Below, one piece after another: positions 53,484-62,346 of a DNA stretch of 64,000 bases. The translations under genes were made by a program, and so were the position numbers. The notes under the pieces are model-generated. The model was not told the origin of the DNA and did not search any database. It saw only the letters and a program-made list of their open reading frames with translations. Origin of the DNA: Bacteroides pyogenes_A (lineage in GTDB: Bacteria; Bacteroidota; Bacteroidia; Bacteroidales; Bacteroidaceae); the NCBI RefSeq assembly GCF_048595595.1, contig NZ_CP184347.1. One strand, 5' to 3'. The number at the start of each line of letters is the position of its first letter. Within the stretch, counting starts at the first letter, position 1.

Positions 53484-55373
53484 TTAATAACCGGGATTAT
53501 TCACAAGTTTAGGGTTCCTATTGATATCATTGCTGGGTATAGGTAACAGATAATTCTTTGGCGATTCGAATTTACGCTCGAAAGAGATTTCCTTGAGTTG
53601 TGCAAAGTCGTCTATCGTGTTTCCTTCAATATTAAGTCCCTGGGCTTTCTTGCTGAAAGTTTCTTCGGCAATCATCCAGCGGCGCATATCCCAGAAGTTC
53701 TGATTCTCGAGATAAAGCTCTATCTGGCGTTCCTGGCGTACGATTCGACGCATTCTTTCTTTATCAAGTGTAGCCACGCCCTCCCATGATTTTTCTACCG
53801 TAGGAATGCCGGCACGTGTACGTACTTTGTTCAGATAAGTTTTGGCCATATCCAGTTCACCTGTTTCTACACACGCTTCGGCATAACCCAGATAAAGGTC
53901 GGCCAAACGGATGACAGGCCAAGGATATACGGTACGATTGGGTCCCGATTTCTTCATGATCATATTGGGGTCGGTACCTTTTTTATTGAGGTATCCGCCC
54001 GGAGAGTAGTTGTTGGTTCGGTTTTTGCGTCCTTGATTGCCTTCCTTGAGAAAATTCAGGAGAACACGTCCTCGTTCAGGCATATAGCCGGGAATGGGGT
54101 ATGCGTTGTCGTCACCGTTGAGCACTTCAAAGTATCCTCCCTGAAAACCCACCCAAGCATAAAAGCGCGGTTCGCGGTTAAGGTTGAAAGCAATAGTCTT
54201 TTCTCCTTCCTTGCCGTATGCGGCATGCTCGGCATTTATACTGACAACCGCCAGCTTATTTTCCGACTTAAATTCAGGATCCTCATCCCAAGGAAGACCG
54301 TTTTTCGTATAGAAACGGTTGAGCATGGTCCAAGTAAGCGAAACTCCGTTAGCGCCCTGCTCTACAGAAGTTTTCGGCGTACATTTCAGTTGTATGTCAT
54401 AGTACCCCTCTCCCCGTGTGTCGGCAAACAGTACCTCGGGGTTAGCTGGGCCCTTCCAATCAAGAGTTAGAGTGCGCATGCGACGCACGATACCTTTTTC
54501 GGGGAATTTGTTTGCCGAACCATCTTCGCCCCGATATGCGTCATTCTTGTAGAGGATGTGCCCATTGTCTTCAGCGAGCTTGATGGCTTCTGCCAGAGCA
54601 TCACGCGCTTTCACCCACTTCTGCGCATCGTAAGAGGCGGGCATCAATGCCACTCCTTCTTTGTCTTTAAAATCGGTATACGCACTGTTTCCGTTGAATA
54701 AAGGCGAAGCGGCGTAGAGCAGCATTTTGGCCTTTACCGACTTAGCCATGATGCTTGTGGCTAATCCGTATTGGCTTTTTATGTCTCGCTTAACGGGTAA
54801 CCCTTGGGCAGCCTCATCGAGTTGATTGCAAATCCAGGCCACACATTCATCGTAAGGAACACGGGTAGGATATTCAGAGGCAAGGATGTCTGTGGACGGA
54901 GTTTCTTTTATCAACAAAATGGGTCCGTAGGCACGCGAAAGCAGAAAATGATAATATGCGACAAGAAATTTCGCTTGTGCCCTGTAATCATTCTTCTCCG
55001 CATCCGAGGTGTCGGGGAATTTGTCTATTCTTTCCATAAACATATAGCATTGGCGTATCCCTTGAAAGAAGGTATTCCAGTATGAAATAACCGGTGAGGA
55101 AGCCGAATAATTTCCTTTCGGGAAAGCAGCGAATGTTTCGTGTTCAAAAGCGGTTATTACTTCGTCTCCCGTAAGCAAGTCGAGACCTCCCGGCGTGTTG
55201 GCCGGATTAGGTAGATAAGCATAGCAAGAATACAGATATTCTATACCGTTGTTGCGCCCTGCATACGTGTCAGTATCTGTAGTCCGTTCATCGGGCACTA
55301 CATCCAGAAAATCGCATGAGACACTCCATATCATGACTAGTGTCAAAGCAAATATTTTAGATAATAATTTCAT
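53484..55373 (-). CDS. SusD/RagB-type lipoprotein of the M60 locus
   Basis: A 629-residue glycan-binding lipoprotein (leader ending WSVSC, Cys20, then DFLDVVPDERTTD). Family segments include FLVAYYHFLLSRAYGPILLI near residue 135, IRLADLYLGYAEACVETGEL near 485, and IVRQERQIELYLENQNFWDM near 565. It ends NPKLVNNPGY, as SusD proteins do. It caps the SusC channel encoded 26 bp upstream. The operon partners (M60 peptidase, discoidin protein) suggest O-glycans or glycopeptides of mucin as ligand. Confidence 0.96.
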   Translation of the reverse strand: MKLLSKIFALTLVMIWSVSCDFLDVVPDERTTDTDTYAGRNNGIEYLYSCYAYLPNPANTPGGLDLLTGDEVITAFEHETFAAFPKGNYSASSPVISYWNTFFQGIRQCYMFMERIDKFPDTSDAEKNDYRAQAKFLVAYYHFLLSRAYGPILLIKETPSTDILASEYPTRVPYDECVAWICNQLDEAAQGLPVKRDIKSQYGLATSIMAKSVKAKMLLYAASPLFNGNSAYTDFKDKEGVALMPASYDAQKWVKARDALAEAIKLAEDNGHILYKNDAYRGEDGSANKFPEKGIVRRMRTLTLDWKGPANPEVLFADTRGEGYYDIQLKCTPKTSVEQGANGVSLTWTMLNRFYTKNGLPWDEDPEFKSENKLAVVSINAEHAAYGKEGEKTIAFNLNREPRFYAWVGFQGGYFEVLNGDDNAYPIPGYMPERGRVLLNFLKEGNQGRKNRTNNYSPGGYLNKKGTDPNMIMKKSGPNRTVYPWPVIRLADLYLGYAEACVETGELDMAKTYLNKVRTRAGIPTVEKSWEGVATLDKERMRRIVRQERQIELYLENQNFWDMRRWMIAEETFSKKAQGLNIEGNTIDDFAQLKEISFERKFESPKNYLLPIPSNDINRNPKLVNNPGY

Positions 55374-55399
55374 ATTTATATAATTTAACGATGCAAAAC

Positions 55400-58300
55400 T
55401 TATTTATCATTGAACCGGATTTGCAGACCCATATTGAATGTGCGTTGCAACGGATACTTCATTCCGCTTCCTCCTCCGAGTTCGGGATCCCAAAGCTTGA
55501 AGCTGGAAAGAGTGAACAGATTGGTGATGCTTGTATAAATACGCATTCCTTTATAGGTATAACCTATTTCAAGGTTTTTCAGTTTCAAGAACGAAGCATT
55601 ACGCAACCAATGTGTGGATCCTTGCTGGTTGTTATTATTGTAATAGTGTGTCAGACGCGGATAGCGGGCACGGTTGTTTTGGTTATCCTTGCTCCAGTAG
55701 TCATCGGCTATCCATTGCAGCACGTTACGTCTCTCCTGCGTTCCGAACGGATGGAAACCACTCATCATAAGTGACACATTCGCTTGGCCTTGGAAGAAAA
55801 ACGAGAAATCTATATTTTTATACTTCATAGAGGGGCCGAAACCATAAACGATTTCCGGAACATGAGGATGTCCTATTTCAATCCGGTCATCGGAGGTTAT
55901 CTTCCCGTCATAGTTACCATCGGCATCGGGCTGGTCTACATATTTTATATCGCCCGGGGCGATGGTTATGTTGCCCAATGTAGAAGTGGGATTGTTGGCG
56001 ATATCCGCCTCATCGATATAGAGTCCGTCGGCAACATAGCCCATGTAGGTATTCAGACGGCGACCCACTTGGCGAAGAGCGGGGCGCAGACCGGGAGCTT
56101 CGTCGTATTCGAGTACTCGGTTGCGTGCAAAGGTGAAAGAACCTCTGAACTGTAAAGAGAAATCCTTGGTGATTTGTTTTCCATAATCCATAGAAGCGTC
56201 GAATCCCCAATTCTTCACTTTGGCATAGTTCCCGAAGATTTTCGTGTCGGCTGTACCGAATGAGTTCGGAATGGACTGTTTTTGCTGGAATATATCACTA
56301 CGTATTTCCTTGAAAGCATCGATAGTCAGATTCAATGAGTTGAAGAACTGTAAGTCTACTCCGAGATTGTATTTCCGTCCTATCTCCCAAGTGATATTAT
56401 TGTTTTGCAGGCGGGAATAGGTAGGACCTTTGTATTCAGAACTTCTGTCGCCATCATATCCGGTGATGTACCCCGGCGTATTCCTCAGTGAAACAATACC
56501 CATGTAGATAAAGCGTTCTCCACCAATTTGGTCATTTCCGACAAGCCCGTAAGAGGCACGTATCTTGAAGTTTGACACAATGGATTTAAGGGGATTCCAG
56601 AATTTTTCTTCACTAACGTTCCATCCGGCAGACACGGACGGAAAGAATCCGAAGCGATGTCCCTTCGCGAAGTTTTCCGAACCGTTGTATCCGGCATTAA
56701 CTTCAAACAAATACTTGTTGGCGTAATCATAGGTGATACGTCCTGCAAAACCAAGTTTGCGTTTAGGAAGTGAACCTATCAGATTGTTGTTGCCTATTAC
56801 GTTGTTGTTATATTCACTCATGTTATAGAGTAACATACCCGAAACGTTATGATTTCCGAACGATCGGTTGTAGTCGATGTAGCTTTGGAAATAATAGTTG
56901 CGGTCTCCGGATACACCTGAACCGGCATTCAGATTCGGTTTCGAAGGTGTTCCGCTTTCAGGTGTTTGAATATATACGGTGTTGCCTTCCTCATCGGTAG
57001 TCACTCCTTCAAGAATATATCTGTTGGCGCCCTGAAAGCGGAAATTCGTTGTCCGATTCCAGTTCTTGAAAGAGAAGAGTGCTTTGAAGCCAAGACCTTT
57101 GGTGATGAAGTCAAGCTTCTGATTGTAGTTGAGAATGGCTACAACAGTGCTTTCAAACATATCTTTGTAGCCTGAGGTGGCCACAGCCATAGGGTTTTCT
57201 ATCGGGGTTGATCCTATTCGCGTACCTCCCCAATGATACCATGGGTCATCGCCTTGCGGATACATGATTGGGAAATCGACCGCATTATTTTGCATAATAG
57301 CGTTGAAAATGTTGCCCACTCCTCCACCGCCGTCACTGGCTGTAATAGGACCGTGCAAGCTGTTGAGTTGCACATTGAGGTTGAGTCCCACCTTGGCAGT
57401 CTTGGATAGGTTGAAGTCGATATTATTTTGGAACGCATACTTCATGTAGTTGATGTTGTTGTCGAACGAAAAGAAATCCTTACTTCTTCCTTTCAGCATA
57501 CCCGTTTCATGCACGGCATTGACATTCATGAAATACGTGATTTTACTAGTACCGCCGCGAATGTTGAAGTTGGCTTTCTGGTTGAATGTCGAGGAGTTGA
57601 ATAGCTCGTCATACCAGTTTACATTCGGATATAGATAAGGGTCGAGACCTTTCAGAGTTCCATTAATTTTGTCTTCGGAATAGAGGAGCGCATCGGTGCC
57701 TTGGTTGGTGACCGCTTCGTTGAACATGCGCATGAACGTTATAGGATTGACGACTTGGGGAACGTTTATCGGCTTGTTCACATACGCTTCCGCACGTACG
57801 CTTATAACCGGTTTATCGAGGTCGGCTCCGCTTTTCGTTTTGATAATGAGCACACCATTGGCGCCCCGTGTACCATACATAGCCGAGGCTGTAGCATCTT
57901 TCAGTACGGAAAATCCTTCGATTACTTCAGGATCTAAAGCGTCGAGGTCTGCCTTAGAAACTTCTACACCGTCAAGAATGATAAGCGGATTGGTTGCGCC
58001 GCTCATGGTGGAAACACCCCGCACAAAAAAATCGGCACCGTTTCCTCCCGGTTCGCCGCTACGCTGGTATGCGATAACTCCCGAAAGGCGTCCGGCAAAA
58101 GCAGTCGAAAGATTCGTTGCCGGCACTTTCAGATCGCTCGGACGCAATGTCTGTATCGAGCCTGTCATGGTGGCTTTCTTTTGCCCCATGTTGAAAGCCG
58201 TTACTACTACTTCGCCCAGCGTAGCCGCATCTTCCGAGAGAGAGATACTAAGTATCTTCTGATTGCCTACTTTGACTTCTTTGGTCACATATCCGATGAA

Positions 58301-58855
58301 ACTAACAATAAGAACATCATCGGGTGATACTGAAAGTTCAAACTTCCCATCTACATCGGCTGTCGCACCATACGGAGGAGTAGCGTTCTTTACAAGGACC
58401 GAAGCTCCGATAAGTGGATCGCCTGTTACAGCATCGACTATCGCACCGATCACCGTGTTGCGTCGCGCCGATTGCTGAACGGCATCTGCTCCACCGGTCT
58501 TCTTGATTGAAGTGATGACTACGTTTTTCCCTTTTATGCTTACATTGTATCCTGCGAAAATAATTTTGGCTACAGCCTCTACCGTCGCTTTTTCGACATT
58601 TACGCTGACTTTGCGTGAAACGTCTACATCGGCATTGTTATACATGAATTTGTAAGCCGATTGTTTTTCAACTGCCCTTACAGCTTCAATGACAGTTACG
58701 TTATTTAGTTTTAAGGTTATCAGGTTGTTTTGAGCCATAGCTTCGATGCTGAAGGCAGATGCAAACAAACCTATAATAATCATGCACAATTTTGTGCAAA
58801 ACACTATTTTTTTACAACAAAATGAAAAAACATTTCGTTTCCCTGTGTTATTCAT
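55400..58855 (-). CDS. SusC-type TonB-dependent transporter with N-terminal STN domain
   Basis: An 1151-residue outer-membrane importer. After a long leader (CMIIIGLFASAFSIEAMAQ) comes an STN/secretin-TonB domain (ITLKLNNVTVIEAVRAVEKQ to NVVITS, about 45-118). This domain contacts an anti-sigma factor in the periplasm. Then come the carboxypeptidase-like domain (NTVIGAIVDAVTGDPLIGAS), a TonB-box region (LGEVVVTAFNMGQKKAT) and the plug (FAGRLSGVIAYQRSGEPGGN, ILDGVEVSKADLDALDPEVI, FSVLKDATASAMYGTRGANG). The barrel ends GLQIRFNDK. The STN domain together with the upstream FecR and ECF sigma genes forms a trans-envelope induction circuit responding to the imported glycan. Confidence 0.96.
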   Translation of the reverse strand: MNNTGKRNVFSFCCKKIVFCTKLCMIIIGLFASAFSIEAMAQNNLITLKLNNVTVIEAVRAVEKQSAYKFMYNNADVDVSRKVSVNVEKATVEAVAKIIFAGYNVSIKGKNVVITSIKKTGGADAVQQSARRNTVIGAIVDAVTGDPLIGASVLVKNATPPYGATADVDGKFELSVSPDDVLIVSFIGYVTKEVKVGNQKILSISLSEDAATLGEVVVTAFNMGQKKATMTGSIQTLRPSDLKVPATNLSTAFAGRLSGVIAYQRSGEPGGNGADFFVRGVSTMSGATNPLIILDGVEVSKADLDALDPEVIEGFSVLKDATASAMYGTRGANGVLIIKTKSGADLDKPVISVRAEAYVNKPINVPQVVNPITFMRMFNEAVTNQGTDALLYSEDKINGTLKGLDPYLYPNVNWYDELFNSSTFNQKANFNIRGGTSKITYFMNVNAVHETGMLKGRSKDFFSFDNNINYMKYAFQNNIDFNLSKTAKVGLNLNVQLNSLHGPITASDGGGGVGNIFNAIMQNNAVDFPIMYPQGDDPWYHWGGTRIGSTPIENPMAVATSGYKDMFESTVVAILNYNQKLDFITKGLGFKALFSFKNWNRTTNFRFQGANRYILEGVTTDEEGNTVYIQTPESGTPSKPNLNAGSGVSGDRNYYFQSYIDYNRSFGNHNVSGMLLYNMSEYNNNVIGNNNLIGSLPKRKLGFAGRITYDYANKYLFEVNAGYNGSENFAKGHRFGFFPSVSAGWNVSEEKFWNPLKSIVSNFKIRASYGLVGNDQIGGERFIYMGIVSLRNTPGYITGYDGDRSSEYKGPTYSRLQNNNITWEIGRKYNLGVDLQFFNSLNLTIDAFKEIRSDIFQQKQSIPNSFGTADTKIFGNYAKVKNWGFDASMDYGKQITKDFSLQFRGSFTFARNRVLEYDEAPGLRPALRQVGRRLNTYMGYVADGLYIDEADIANNPTSTLGNITIAPGDIKYVDQPDADGNYDGKITSDDRIEIGHPHVPEIVYGFGPSMKYKNIDFSFFFQGQANVSLMMSGFHPFGTQERRNVLQWIADDYWSKDNQNNRARYPRLTHYYNNNNQQGSTHWLRNASFLKLKNLEIGYTYKGMRIYTSITNLFTLSSFKLWDPELGGGSGMKYPLQRTFNMGLQIRFNDK

Positions 58856-58943
58856 ACTATTTAGTTATTTTTGTTGAGTAATTAGCTTCCTTGTCTTGTT
58901 TTACTTTCTCTTTAGGCAGGCAAGGAAGAAATAGTTAGAATGA

Positions 58944-58976
58944 GGAGCGGATCGGCAAATAATCCGCTTCTTTTTT
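58944..58976. other. hairpin between fecR and susC
   Basis: GGAGCGGAT (58944-58952) pairs with ATCCGCTTC (58962-58970; one G-T pair), with TTTTTT on the + strand side. In the direction of the operon (minus) the A-run precedes the stem, so it is a poor terminator there; it may be an mRNA processing or stability element at the regulator/transporter boundary. No good promoter consensus was found upstream of susC. Confidence 0.35.
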
Positions 58977-59026
58977 ATGCTCGTCTTTGTTATGTTCTCA
59001 TAGGCATTCCAGTATTAAAAAGTTTG

Positions 59027-59998
59027 TTACTCGATGATAATTGTGTTGGTTTCACTTCTTTTCCAAGTTAGAGACGTGATGCTTTGTAAGATATTCAAGA
59101 TATCGTCCACAGTTTCATTGTCAAGCGTAAAAGAGACCGGAGTGTTCAGCAACTGTTGGCTGCAAGTTTTGTACGATATGTCTATATTATACCATTTGCT
59201 CAATTGGATAAATACTGCCTTAAGCGGCGCATTCTCAAACAGAAGATGTTCTTTTCTCCAGTTGGTGTAATTGGCTGCATTTACTATTTTAACTTCTGTG
59301 GATTGTTCTTTTTTATTGTAGATAAGCTGTTGGTTGGGTTTCATTTCCAGTTTTTCGCCTGTCTCTTTCATGGTTACGTCGATTTTTCCCGTTTCAAGAA
59401 CGGTTTCCGTATGCGGTAATTCTTTCCTGTCAGTGACAAGGAAAGTTGTTCCGAACACTCGTATAGTTATTGTGGATGTACTTACCGAAAAAGGTCTCTT
59501 TTTGTCTTTTTTTATATCAAAAAAAGCCTCTCCCTCCAAAGTCACGCTACGCTTATTGTTGAACTTTTTCGGATATTTCAGCAAACTTCCGGCATTGAGC
59601 CATACCACGGAACTGTCAGGCAAAATCACTTCTTTTTTTGTATCGTAAGTCGCTACCGATATCATTTGGCTGTTGAATGGAAACTTAATCTCCCAGATCT
59701 GGAATCCCCAAAGCAAGAGAACCACTGCTGCTGCCGAACTTGCTGTCCACTGATATAATCTACGGCGTTTTTTGGACTTCATCCGCTCAAAGAATACATC
59801 GGCTTTCTTCAGGACGGCTTCTCTATCCTGAAGTTCGATAGTTGATTTCTCCCACACTTTTGCCATCTGTACAAAATACTCTTCATTCTCTTTCGATGCC
59901 TTTACCCACTGCATAAGCGTGTTTCTTTCTTCCGGCCCGATATTGCTTTCGAGGTAATGAATAATGAGTATATCGTAATCTATCATACTCTTCTGCAT
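59027..59998 (-). CDS. FecR-type anti-sigma factor
   Basis: A 323-residue single-pass membrane regulator. The cytoplasmic N-terminal part (ESNIGPEERNTLMQWVKASK, about 17-36) binds the ECF sigma factor. A transmembrane helix follows (ASSAAAVVLLLWGFQIW, about 85-101) and then the periplasmic FecR domain (KKEVILPDSSVVWLNAGSLL, VTLEGEAFFDIKKDKKRPFS, IRVFGTTFLVTD, VLETGKIDVTM) and a C-terminal STN-like sensor part. It holds the sigma factor inactive until the SusC STN domain signals substrate. The start at 59998 drops 11 residues of the longest frame; a second ATG at 59986 is possible. It lies between the sigma and SusC genes on the same strand. Confidence 0.93.
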   Translation of the reverse strand: MQKSMIDYDILIIHYLESNIGPEERNTLMQWVKASKENEEYFVQMAKVWEKSTIELQDREAVLKKADVFFERMKSKKRRRLYQWTASSAAAVVLLLWGFQIWEIKFPFNSQMISVATYDTKKEVILPDSSVVWLNAGSLLKYPKKFNNKRSVTLEGEAFFDIKKDKKRPFSVSTSTITIRVFGTTFLVTDRKELPHTETVLETGKIDVTMKETGEKLEMKPNQQLIYNKKEQSTEVKIVNAANYTNWRKEHLLFENAPLKAVFIQLSKWYNIDISYKTCSQQLLNTPVSFTLDNETVDDILNILQSITSLTWKRSETNTIIIE

Positions 59999-60154
59999 AA
60001 CATCTGTTTTTTTACTGACTTTCTCTACCACGATTTACAAAGAAGATACCCTACCACGAAATGCAAATTATTTTCGAGGTACTTTCGGAAACTATAGATA
60101 TCGCTTATTGGAGCTATAGTCTGATGATTCATTGAAATATAGGAGGAAAAGCTA

Positions 60155-60171
60155 CCACACGAACGGTGTGG
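60155..60171 (-). terminator. weak terminator-like hairpin after sigma gene
   Basis: On the minus strand CCACAC-CGTTC-GTGTGG (complement of 60155-60171) is followed by TAGCTTTTCC. It may reduce read-through from the sigma gene to fecR, 30 bp past the sigma stop. Stem is short. Confidence 0.3.
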
Positions 60172-60200
60172 ATGATAAGTGTTTCTTGATACGATTTCTG

Positions 60201-60785
60201 TTAAAAAATGCTAAACGGGGGGGGGGGTAAAATAGAAGAAAGTGAAAGGATTAGAGTTCCTATGGACATGTATCCGCCCTGCAAGAGATGAGTCCGAATA
60301 TCTTTGAGTGCCTTTGAAATATGCTTTTCTACAGCCTTTACCGTAATATTCAGCTTCTCTGCAATTTCGCGGTTTTTGAGGTCGTGATAACGGCTCATTA
60401 CAAAGACTTTTTTACATTTGTCGGGCAAAGAGTTTACGCAACGTGTAATTTCATCATTTATCTCATTTGTAGACAACTGTTTATCAGCCGTAAAAGAGGT
60501 GAAAAGCAGATTATCCAGATAAGAGACATCTTCAGACATGTTTTTTTTAGCATGTTGAGACGATTTAAGGAGGTCGAGCGAACGTCGATAAGTCAGTGTA
60601 TACAGATAAGGTTTTATGGACACAGATGTATCTATCCGCTCCCGGTTCTCCCAGCAGTCGGTAAAAACTTCCTGAACAATATCCTCGGCATATGACATAT
60701 CTTTAACAATACGCATGGCAAAGAAGCGTAGAACTTTATAGTAGTCAACGTATATACGTTCAAAATATGCTTTATCCATTACCAT
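60201..60785 (-). CDS. ECF-type RNA polymerase sigma factor
   Basis: A 194-residue sigma-70 factor of the extracytoplasmic-function class. Region 2 is visible as YYKVLRFFAMRIVKDMSYAE and DIVQEVFTDCWENRERID (about 15-52). Region 4 is visible as SLPDKCKKVFVMSRYHDLKN and REIAEKLNITVKAVEKHISK (about 117-157). It would direct transcription of the adjacent SusC locus when freed from FecR. The C-terminal tail is odd: after region 4 comes a hydrophobic SIGTLILSLSSI followed by PPPP encoded by an 11-C run (11 G on the + strand), so length changes would alter the last residues. The start at 60785 follows a -7 match by about 37 bp. Confidence 0.93.
   Translation of the reverse strand: MVMDKAYFERIYVDYYKVLRFFAMRIVKDMSYAEDIVQEVFTDCWENRERIDTSVSIKPYLYTLTYRRSLDLLKSSQHAKKNMSEDVSYLDNLLFTSFTADKQLSTNEINDEITRCVNSLPDKCKKVFVMSRYHDLKNREIAEKLNITVKAVEKHISKALKDIRTHLLQGGYMSIGTLILSLSSILPPPPFSIF
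60217..60227. repeat. homopolymer of 11 G inside the sigma gene
   Basis: Eleven consecutive G on the + strand (C on the coding strand) encode prolines five to eight residues before the stop. Losing one base gives a tail roughly 20 residues longer; gaining one gives an immediate stop. The conserved domains end upstream. Confidence 0.9.
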
Positions 60786-60821
60786 ATAAAGATATATTAA
60801 CCACAGGTAGATAATCGCAGG

Positions 60822-60829
60822 CAAATGTA
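60822..60829 (-). promoter_or_regulatory. -7 element upstream of sigma gene
   Basis: The complement of 60822-60829 is TACATTTG, fitting TAnnTTTG, about 37 bp before the sigma start. A clear TTTG at -33 is missing. Confidence 0.45.
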
Positions 60830-61018
60830 GCAAAAAAAAGACACTATCCTGATAAGTATGTAAGTATTAATAAAGGGTTCAGCTTTAGAGTTGGAAGTTT
60901 TCTGCAAAGATAGTTAAAAACTGATTCAGAACAAAACCTTGGTTCCTGATATACTGCGTTCATTCTTCTATTATCAGTTCCCCCGTTTTATATATTAGCC
61001 GTTTGGTATTAACAGATA

Positions 61019-61111
61019 ATTCGTCTTTCGGTTGTGTTTTATTCGTCTCCCGTTCGGCAGACGAATAAAACACAACCGAAAGACGAATGCGACACGAACG
61101 GCAGACGAATA
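61019..61111. repeat. long perfect palindrome with 30-bp arms
   Basis: Arms at 61019-61048 and 61059-61088 are exact reverse complements around a 10-nt CCCGTTCGGC loop. A further partial copy, ACGGCAGACGAATA, follows to 61112. The arm ends are ATTCGTCT/AGACGAAT, and CGGCAGACGAATAAAAC is shared with the repeat at 8457-8526. The whole region 60834-61251 otherwise has no gene. Confidence 0.92.
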
Positions 61112-61251
61112 GATTTTGCTAAAAAACAGGCTAAAGTATGCGGTGCGGGAGGTTAGAATATAATTATTACTGTTCGCTAAACCATAATTATCTACTCCCA
61201 ACTCGTTAACTATTACGTGTTTGAAGTATTTCTGCTTGGGGACAAGTCCCC

Positions 61252-62014
61252 TTATGTCAGATTCTCTTCTTCCGGAGGTTCTTCCGCTGCTTGTTTTAGG
61301 AGTAATTTCAAGCCTTCGTCAGGTCGTTCGAAGAATGTATCCATATTGATGTCGTACATCAGAACGATTCTTACCATCGTGGCTAATCCCGAGAAGCTCC
61401 AAGGGCGTGTCAGCCGTCTTTGCAGAAGTGTCATAAGCCGGTTAGCAATGAGTGTCACCCAAACCTGTATCTTGATAGCATTGGCACTTTCTCCATAAAA
61501 GTATCTGAGTGGAAAATTCTGCTTGATTTGCTTGAAGAGTGATTCTATGAGCCATCGTTTGCGGTATATTTCCACGATGGTTTGAAGTGGCATGTCAAAA
61601 TCGTTGGTCAGCAAGCTCACAAGTTTAGGCTGCCTGCCCTTTTTGATATCCACGTATGTAACGATACGCGCCTTATGCCGGGTGTTCCCCTTGTTGAACA
61701 CCACCGTTTGTTCCCGATACTCCATCACTCCTTGCCGGGTCATATACATACGGTCAGAAAGTAATTTGTAGGTGAGATTTTTCTTCATCTTGGTGACATA
61801 CTTCAGCCTGCATAGAAGCCTCTATCTCATGCAGGGAGTCGAAACGCATAATGACAGCATAAAGCATTGTGAGCAGATGATGCCAACCGTCGAACGATTT
61901 TACATAGCGTTCACCACCCTGTGTCCGACTCATTTGAACTATTTTATCACGATCAAGCGATTTTATCAACTGACCATACACCGGCTGTCCGAAGAAATGT
62001 GTACTTTTACCCAT
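61252..62014 (-). mobile_element. internally deleted IS4-type transposase
   Basis: The N-terminal part (62014 down to about 61800) reads MGKSTHFFGQPVYGQLIKSL, SFDGWHHLLTMLYAVIMRFD and LHEIEASMQAE, the DUF4372-type start of IS4-family transposases. The C-terminal part (about 61805 to 61252, other frame) reads KYVTKMKKNLTYKLL, LLTNDFDMPLQTIVEIYRKR and WLIESLFKQIKQNFPLRYFY, the end of the DDE domain with the Y-R-x-R-W-xxE signature. The middle, roughly 170 residues judging by family length, is gone and the join is out of frame. The element cannot encode an active transposase. Confidence 0.82.
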
Positions 62015-62051
62015 GGTTATACTTTTTTGTTTTGCAACTCAAAGATAGCCA

Positions 62052-62091
62052 ACAGGGCTGATACCTCGTGAGAAGTGTCAGCCCTGTTTTT
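62052..62091 (+). terminator. terminator-like hairpin at the IS4 remnant edge
   Basis: ACAGGGCTGATAC (62052-62064) pairs with GTGTCAGCCCTGT (62075-62087; one G-T pair), followed by TTTTTTT from 62086. It lies just upstream of the transposase start, where it would block transcription entering from outside the element or mark its end. An AT-only inverted repeat (62127-62136 with 62159-62168) lies beyond. Confidence 0.6.
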
Positions 62092-62346
62092 TTATGAACT
62101 CAAAAGGTTTACCGGACAGCAATAATATTTTATTTTCCAATGGTTTTTCCGCCAAGATAAAATAAAATTTTCAGTATAATTTAAATTTATAAGGAACGAC
62201 TATATATAAAAATGCGAATGAGCACCGATTTCCACTACCGAATTTGATTCGTTTCGTGTCAATCTGCGTTCATCCGCATTGCGTTGTCTTATCCGCTACT
62301 ATATATAATGTATAGCCGATAGACCTGTGTTGTCTGCGCCGGTTTC

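Noticed and set aside
57696..58262. 188-codon frame antisense to susC
   Set aside because: Falls in the conserved plug region of the SusC gene; no independent support.
62127..62168. AT-only inverted repeat as a terminator for mdh
   Set aside because: Stem has no G-C pairs and lies about 180 bp beyond the mdh stop; likely chance in A+T-rich DNA.
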